This document shows, piece after piece, positions 32,365-36,542 of a stretch of DNA of 36,542 nucleotides. The stretch comes from Olsenella sp. Marseille-P4559. GTDB lineage: Bacteria; Actinomycetota; Coriobacteriia; Coriobacteriales; Atopobiaceae. The position numbers and the translations under genes are program-made. The DNA lies in the NCBI RefSeq assembly GCF_900605015.1, contig NZ_LR027573.1, forward strand, positions 634,843 to 671,384, written 5' to 3'. The notes below the pieces were generated by a model. The model searched no databases. It was not told the DNA's origin and was given only the letters and a program-made list of their open reading frames with translations. Within the stretch, counting starts at the first letter, position 1. Every line of letters begins with the position of its first letter.

Positions 32365-33081
32365 ATGGAAGCACTCAAGCTCCTTGGCATCCTGATCGTC
32401 GTGATCGGATTCGCACTCAAGTGGGATTCGATCTTGACGATTATGGCTGCCGCTGTCGTCACTGCCCTCATTGCCGGCATGGATCCTCTGGTGTTCCTGC
32501 AGACGCTCGGCAAGAGCTTCGTCTCGAACCGCAACATGCTCATCACGGTCGTCGTGTTCCTGCTGACAGGCACGCTCGAAAGGAACGGCCTCAAGGAAGC
32601 GGCGAGAGACGTGATGGCAAAGGTGAAGAACGCCACAGCCGGCCTCGTGCTCGGTGCCTACGGCGTCTTCCGTGTCATCTTCGCTGCCTTCAACGTGAGC
32701 TTCGGCGGTGTCGCCGGCTTCGTCAAGCCTGTTGTCATGCCCATGGCTGAGGCGGCAGACGAGGCAAGGGGTCACAAGATGTCCCACAAGCACCATGAGG
32801 GGCTCAAGGCCATGGCAGCAGGCATGGAGAACGTTGCCTGGTTCTTCGGCCAAGTGCTCTTCGTTGGCACCTCGGGCATGCTGCTCGTCCAGGGCACGAT
32901 GTCCGATCTCGGCTACACGGTCGACCTTCCCCAGCTCGCCGCCATCCAGATTCCCGTTGCGATCGTCGCAGTCGTCGTCACGACGATCTACTACGCAATC
33001 GTCGACAAGAAGCTCACGAAGGAAGACCCAAAGCAGCTCGAAGCTGAAGCAGCAGCAGGCGTGAAGGGGGATGAGGATTGA
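32365..33081 (+). CDS. DUF969 family membrane protein
   Basis: A 238-residue integral membrane protein of the DUF969 family, starting MEALKLLGILIVVIGFALKW at ATG 32365 behind GAAAGGG. It has several hydrophobic helices, an NVSFGGVAGFVKPVVMPMAE segment conserved in the family, and a charged C-terminus (KLTKEDPKQLEAEAAAG). DUF969 and DUF979 are regularly adjacent and often beside pyroglutamyl peptidase. They are thought to form a two-subunit transporter, possibly for 5-oxoproline or pyroglutamyl peptides, but this is unproven. The stop overlaps the DUF979 start (TGATG). Confidence 0.88.
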   Translation: MEALKLLGILIVVIGFALKWDSILTIMAAAVVTALIAGMDPLVFLQTLGKSFVSNRNMLITVVVFLLTGTLERNGLKEAARDVMAKVKNATAGLVLGAYGVFRVIFAAFNVSFGGVAGFVKPVVMPMAEAADEARGHKMSHKHHEGLKAMAAGMENVAWFFGQVLFVGTSGMLLVQGTMSDLGYTVDLPQLAAIQIPVAIVAVVVTTIYYAIVDKKLTKEDPKQLEAEAAAGVKGDED

Positions 33082-34046
33082 TGGGCATCATCGAATTCTT
33101 CCAGAGCGCAGATGTGACGCTCTCCCAGAAGCTCCTCGAGATCGTCTATCTCATCATCGGCCTCGTTTGCATCTATGCCGGCGTCCGCAACACAAAGGAT
33201 GAGACGAACGAGAAGAGAATCGGCACGACCTTCTTCTGGTGCATCCTGGGCGTCCTCTTCATCGTCGGTCCCTGGGTGCCCTATGAGGTCGATGGCGTCC
33301 TCGTGATCCTCATGGTCATCCCGCCAATCACAAGGCAGGTCGGCAAGGGCGAGGATGTCACGAAGCCCACAGAGGCAGAGACCCATGCCGGCTACAGGCA
33401 GCTCGGCACGAAGATCTTCATCCCTGCCTTCTCAATCGGTGCCATCGCTCTAGTCTTTGCACTGTTCACGAAGATCAGCTCCCTTGTCGGCATCGCGGTT
33501 GGCGTCTTCATCGGCATGATCATCCTGCACTTCATGCGTCCAAAGCAGAACACGATGAAGGTCTACCTCGAGGATTCCCGCCGCATGCTTGATATCGTGG
33601 GGACGCTCATCATGCTCCCGACCCTGCTTGCTATCTTGGGCTCTGTTTTCACGGCGGCAGGCGTTGGCACCGTCATCTCCGATATCGTCGGTGCCATCAT
33701 CCCGCAGGGCAACATGGTCATTGGCATCGTCGTCTACTGCGTCGGCATGGCCCTCTTCACGATGGTCATGGGCAATGCCTTTGCCGCCATCACGGTCATG
33801 ACGGTAGGCATCGGGGCTCCGTTCGTGCTGTCTTTGGGCGCAGACCCTGTCATCGTGGGCTCGCTGGCCCTCACCTGCGGCTACTGCGGCACGCTCATGA
33901 CGCCGATGGCAGCGAACTTCAACATCGTGCCTGTCGCGATCCTCGAGATGGACGACGAGTACGGCGTCATCAAGAAGCAGATCGTCCCTGCCCTCATCAT
34001 GCTCGCCTTCCAGATCCTCCTCATGGTCTGCCTGGTCGCTCTGTAG
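33081..34046 (+). CDS. DUF979 family membrane protein
   Basis: A 321-residue integral membrane protein of the DUF979 family, starting MGIIEFFQSADVTLSQKLLE at ATG 33081, overlapping the DUF969 stop by one base (coupled translation). About nine hydrophobic segments are visible, with ALTCGYCGTLMTPMAANFNI and VPVAILEMDDEYGVIKKQI near the end resembling ion-transporter-like half-loops. Likely partner of DUF969 and, given the adjacent pcp gene, possibly involved in import or export of pyroglutamate-containing compounds. Confidence 0.88.
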   Translation: MGIIEFFQSADVTLSQKLLEIVYLIIGLVCIYAGVRNTKDETNEKRIGTTFFWCILGVLFIVGPWVPYEVDGVLVILMVIPPITRQVGKGEDVTKPTEAETHAGYRQLGTKIFIPAFSIGAIALVFALFTKISSLVGIAVGVFIGMIILHFMRPKQNTMKVYLEDSRRMLDIVGTLIMLPTLLAILGSVFTAAGVGTVISDIVGAIIPQGNMVIGIVVYCVGMALFTMVMGNAFAAITVMTVGIGAPFVLSLGADPVIVGSLALTCGYCGTLMTPMAANFNIVPVAILEMDDEYGVIKKQIVPALIMLAFQILLMVCLVAL

Positions 34047-34087
34047 GATGCGCCGTATCTGGGTAAAGAGATAGAAAGCGCAGGAAG

Positions 34088-34116
34088 AGAGCCTGCCTTC
34101 GGGCAGGCTCTTCTGG
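34088..34116 (+). terminator. UUCG-capped hairpin between DUF979 and pcp
   Basis: A perfect 10-bp stem, AGAGCCTGCC (34088-34097) with GGCAGGCTCT (34102-34111), closed by a TTCG tetraloop and followed by TCTGG. It lies between the DUF979 stop and the pcp ribosome binding site. The short U-tract suggests partial termination or 3'-end protection of the transporter mRNA, not full separation. Confidence 0.7.
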
Positions 34117-34133
34117 GAGAGAGAAGGATCTCG

Positions 34134-34781
34134 ATGAAGAAGATTTTGGTAACCGGCTTCCAGCCGTTCGGCGGCGAGACCATGAACCCGGCCTGGGAGG
34201 CCGTGCGCAGGCTTCCCGACACGATTGCCGGCGCCTCCGTCACGAAGGTCGAGATTCCCGTCGTCTTCGGCAAGGGTCCCGAGGCCGTGGAGAAGGCAAT
34301 CGACGAGGTCCAGCCTGACCTCGTGCTCTGCGTCGGCCAGGCAGGCGGACGTGCAAAAATCACGCCTGAGTTTGTCGGCATCAACTATGCCGATGCCCGC
34401 ATCCCGGACAATGACGGCAACCAGCCGGTGGCAGAGAAGATCGCAGAAGACGGCCCTGACGCCTACTTCGCGACGCTTCCCGTCAAGGCCATGGTCCAGG
34501 CCATGGACGAGGCAGGCATCCCGGCAGAGGTCTCCTACACGGCCGGCACCTACGTCTGCAACGACGTGATGTATTCCCTGCTGCATACGCTTGCGACCCG
34601 CCGCCCGAGCGTCCGCGGCGGCTTCCTTCACGTCCCGTATGCGACGGAGCAAGCCTGCCACCTACCATCCTCGACGCCGAGCATGTCGCTCGACATGATG
34701 GCCCACGGCATCGCACTTGGCCTTGCGGCTGCTGTCGAGCACGAGGACGATGTGAAGACGGCGACCGGCACGACGCACTAG
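34134..34781 (+). CDS. pcp: Pyrrolidone-carboxylate (pyroglutamyl) peptidase
   Basis: A 215-residue cysteine peptidase (family C15) that removes N-terminal pyroglutamate from peptides in the cytoplasm. The start is MKKILVTGFQPFGGETMNPA at ATG 34134 behind GAGAGAAGGA. Catalytic residues are visible: Glu in GRAKITPEFVGIN, Cys in AGTYVCND, His in GFLHVPYA. Full family length. It is the third gene of the DUF969-DUF979-pcp unit, a recurring association that links the transporter pair with pyroglutamyl peptide use. A terminator follows 26 bases after the stop. Confidence 0.96.
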   Translation: MKKILVTGFQPFGGETMNPAWEAVRRLPDTIAGASVTKVEIPVVFGKGPEAVEKAIDEVQPDLVLCVGQAGGRAKITPEFVGINYADARIPDNDGNQPVAEKIAEDGPDAYFATLPVKAMVQAMDEAGIPAEVSYTAGTYVCNDVMYSLLHTLATRRPSVRGGFLHVPYATEQACHLPSSTPSMSLDMMAHGIALGLAAAVEHEDDVKTATGTTH

Positions 34782-34807
34782 CCAGACATCCGTGAAGGAT
34801 CTGTGGG

Positions 34808-34851
34808 AAGCCCCGGAAGATCCTGCTCTTCCGGGGCTTCCTTCGTCTTTT
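34808..34851 (+). terminator. Rho-independent terminator after pcp
   Basis: A perfect 13-bp stem, AAGCCCCGGAAGA (34808-34820) with its complement at 34827-34839, a 6-base loop, then CCTTCGTCTTTT. Confidence 0.92.
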
Positions 34852-34949
34852 GTCATGGATTCGTCGACCCCTATTACTGGCAGGTCGTGAATCAGGCAGC
34901 AGAGTGGCTGCGCACCCGCATCTGGCACTAGCCACAGCAATCCGACCTC

Positions 34950-35358
34950 TTAGGTAACCGCATACCGCACACCCAGCCCCCGGTCGAGCATGACGTCCCA
35001 CCCGCCGTCAATCACCACGTGGCGAGCATGGATGGCGTGCGGCTCGTCCAGGTGGTAGGAGAAGTCGATTCCTATGGGCCGCAGGGATTCGGCGATACGG
35101 TTCAGGTAGACGGTCTGCTGGGAGTCAGGATACTCGTCGGGCAAGGTCAGCAGGCGGACACCCGCCTCGGAGGATGAGCAGTTCGAAGTGGCTCGGGATC
35201 ACCTCGAGGGGCTCCTTGAGGTTCCTGCGCTGGTAGAACTGGCGGATGTAGGGGTCAACGATCTCGACCTTGCGCACAACGTAGCCCATGAAGTTGTCGT
35301 TGCGCTTCCTGTCGAGATCGTCCGGGCCAGAAATCCCGCCGGCCTTCCCCCTCGTCAA
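34950..35358 (-). pseudogene. MIT C-terminal (phospholipase-D-like) domain fragment, frameshifted
   Basis: Two frames joined near 35140 read NDNFMGYVVRKVEIVDPYIR, LKEPLEVIPSHFELLILRG, then DSQQTVYLNRIAESLRPIGI and HAIHARHVVIDGGWDVMLDR, ending at TAA 34950. The final block resembles the IHDR-x-I-x-x-DNGW-x-x-x-x-GRGL ending of MIT_C (MIT C-terminal, phospholipase-D-like) domains. The upstream domains are missing; the fragment begins close to an IS1595-type element. The family call is by eye and only moderately sure. Confidence 0.45.
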
Positions 35359-35667
35359 GAGAGATGCGAACCTTTCGGGCCAGAGGGCATAGGCAAACCG
35401 TTCGCACCCTCCTCGACACCAAGTACAATCGCTCCCCCGTCAGCGAGAGTGAGCGATAGCCACATCATCTCCCGGTCAATAGCCGTCCGTTACATCCTTA
35501 AAATCCCCTCTTGCAGTGTGGATACGAGAAGATGCCGGGCGCGCATGCGCCGATGTAGAATCGAGGCGAGGGGTTCCGTCGGCGAGAGTGCGTCGGTGGG
35601 CGGCGGCGCTCTCGTGACGTGGTGGTCCTTGGCGCCGCCGTCGACCGATGCGGCAAGGACCACCACC
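35359..35667. other. Gene-free leader of the IS1595-type transposase
   Basis: No gene seen. It probably contains the left end of the IS1595-type element, but I could not define terminal inverted repeats. The distinctive feature is a 13-bp inverted repeat, GTGGTGGTCCTTG (35619-35631) and its complement (35654-35666), ending one base before the transposase ATG at 35668, which could fold over the ribosome binding site. Confidence 0.5.
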
Positions 35668-36342
35668 ATGTCGGCCAGATGGCACGTCCCATCAGCCTCC
35701 GCCACGCCCTGGGACGGCGTCGACGACGCGTCGCTCACGCCCGCCCAGCGCCTGGCGGTGGGGGCGCAGAGGGACGCATACGAGAGGGCGCACTCGCCCG
35801 GGCCGCACGACGCGGCCTTCTCCAACGGCTACCGGCGCGTCGCGTGCCCCGCGTGCGGCTCCGCGGCCGTCGTGAGGCGGGGGCTCGACGGCCGGGGCGT
35901 CCAGAGGTACCTGTGCGGGTGCTGCGGGAGGGGCTTCACGCCGCTCACCGGCACCATCTTCGAGGGTCACAGGCTGTCGCTCGCGGGCTGGCTCGAGTCC
36001 CTGCTCGGCATCATGTCCCACGAGAGCCTCGCGGGCATCGCGAGGCGCGGCCGCAGGTCGCCGACCACGCCTCCCTACCAGCTCGCGAAGCTTTTCCTCG
36101 TGCTCGACGGCATCCAGGACGGCGTCGTGCTCCCGGGGCGCGTGCGGGCCGACGAGGTGATGTACCCGGTCCCCGCGGCCGCGGCGGCCGTCTCCCCTTC
36201 CGGCCGCAGGCAGGGGGCTCCTACTCCCGCAACAGCACCTGCGTCGCGATAGCCTGCGAGGAGCGCGAGGGCGGGTCGTCGGTCTTCCGCGTGCTCGGGC
36301 GCGGGAAGCCGGGCGGGGAGCGGACCAAGGCCGCCTACTGCC
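35668..36342 (+). pseudogene. IS1595-family transposase, frameshifted and interrupted
   Basis: Starts at ATG 35668 (MSARWHVPSASATPWDG). The zinc-ribbon CPACGSAAVVRRGLDG and RYLCGCCGRGFTPLTGTIFE, with the following LSLAGWLESLLGIMSHESLA helix, are typical of IS1595 (ISXO2-like) transposases. The DDE part begins at VRADEVMYPV, shifts frame near 36210 and continues as RNSTCVAIACEEREG and RVLGRGKPGGERTKAAY, until an IS21-type end breaks in at 36343. The later catalytic residues are lost from this copy. Confidence 0.75.
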
Positions 36343-36542
36343 TGTTAGCGTCAATTAGGAAATCACCAATCCGCACAACTTTCAGGCGCCAATCGCGCCA
36401 ATGTTCTTTCGCCACTCAGGCAAGCGGACCATCGCCGCTTCCGGCGTCCCCGCGGGCTCGCGGCTGGGCCTCCTGCCCCATCACCTCCCTCGCCCTGTAG
36501 GACTTGCCCGTGATCTTGATCACGTGGCAGTGGTGGCAGGCC
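36343..36542. mobile_element. End of an IS21-family element inserted in the IS1595 transposase gene
   Basis: The segment starts TGTTAGCGTCAATTAGGAAA, a terminal sequence of IS21-family elements, directly after the broken IS1595 coding sequence. Repeats of GCGCCAAT at 36386-36402 fit the multiple short terminal repeats of this family. The rest of the element runs off the window. Confidence 0.7.
36416..36542 (-). CDS. istB: IS21 helper ATPase IstB, C-terminal part (runs off window)
   Basis: The minus-strand frame reads CHHCHVIKITGKSYRAREVM and stops at TGA 36416-36418. The xHxCHxIxITGxSYR block is the C-terminal signature of IS21-family IstB ATPases, which assist the IstA transposase. The remainder, including the Walker motifs, lies beyond base 36542. 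Its position next to the IS21-type terminus supports the call. Confidence 0.65.
   Translation of the reverse strand, partial: ACHHCHVIKITGKSYRAREVMGQEAQPRARGDAGSGDGPLA

Noticed and set aside
33450-34661. Minus-strand frame opposite DUF979 and pcp
   Set aside because: Spans two plus-strand genes and the hairpin between them; polar repetitive composition typical of an antisense frame.
34862-34932. Short plus-strand peptide VDPYYWQVVNQAAEWLRTRI ending at TAG near 34932
   Set aside because: Protein-like and perhaps the tail of a lost gene, but only about 23 codons with no start and lying after the pcp terminator; too short to assign.
1-36542. CRISPR arrays, tRNA or rRNA genes, riboswitches
   Set aside because: No regularly spaced short repeats, no tRNA cloverleaf with a CCA-proximal TTCRA box, no rRNA signature and no known riboswitch core were recognised by eye.

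Overview
The window looks like a GC-rich (roughly 60%) Gram-positive anaerobe, most likely an actinobacterium of the Coriobacteriia (Olsenella/Atopobium/Collinsella-like). This is inferred from codon use, the many phosphotransferase (PTS) sugar operons, the RpiR and DeoR regulators, and the DUF969-DUF979-pyroglutamyl peptidase cluster. No rRNA or tRNA gene was seen to confirm it.

Layout. (1) 1-6.1 kb, minus strand: a DUF3800 gene lies between two 171-bp direct repeats that copy the 3' end and terminator hairpin of the neighbouring beta-glucoside-type PTS gene. Next come a frameshifted PTS EIIBC, a frameshifted ceramidase-like protein, a frameshifted amidohydrolase, a headless alcohol dehydrogenase fragment and an IS110 remnant. 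This is a decaying locus unless the frameshifts are sequencing errors. (2) 6.5-11.2 kb, plus strand: an intact murR-murQ-murP-mupG operon for uptake and catabolism of MurNAc and its disaccharides, closed by a strong terminator. (3) 11.2-16.0 kb: an alpha-glucoside-type PTS EIICB and a GH4 6-phospho-glucosidase (minus), facing two overlapping RpiR regulators (plus). (4) 16.0-18.6 kb: a XhoI/PaeR7I-type restriction-modification pair between the second RpiR gene and a degenerate second copy of that gene's 3' end.

(5) 18.6-28.6 kb, minus strand: a sugar or polyol operon of about 10 kb. Read 5' to 3' it holds fructose-type PTS IIA, IIB and IIC, a class II aldolase, an RpiB/LacAB-type isomerase, a small membrane protein, an IolC-type kinase, a YczE-like remnant, an iron-type alcohol dehydrogenase, a membrane-anchored NERD-like protein, an aldo/keto reductase, a DeoR regulator and a second aldo/keto reductase. 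Isomerase, kinase and aldolase have the logic of the tagatose-6-phosphate pathway, but the kinase is IolC-like and there are three oxidoreductases. I do not recognise this combination; it is the best candidate for an undescribed pathway. An AT-rich regulatory region with inverted TTTCGTTT motifs separates it from a truncated short-chain dehydrogenase.

(6) 29.2-32.3 kb: a Cof-type HAD phosphatase, small orphan genes, and a junction where a Nif3-like gene and an EIIA-Lac gene have each lost their 5' part. (7) 32.3-34.85 kb: an intact DUF969-DUF979-pcp operon with hairpins inside and after it. (8) 34.9-36.5 kb: an MIT_C-like fragment, then an IS1595-type transposase gene interrupted by the end of an IS21-family element that leaves the window.

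Together the intact genes describe a host-associated fermenter of amino sugars, glucosides and an unidentified phosphorylated sugar. Two accessory genes or cassettes (DUF3800 and the restriction-modification pair) each sit at the 3' end of a sugar-operon gene and are bracketed by a duplication of that end.
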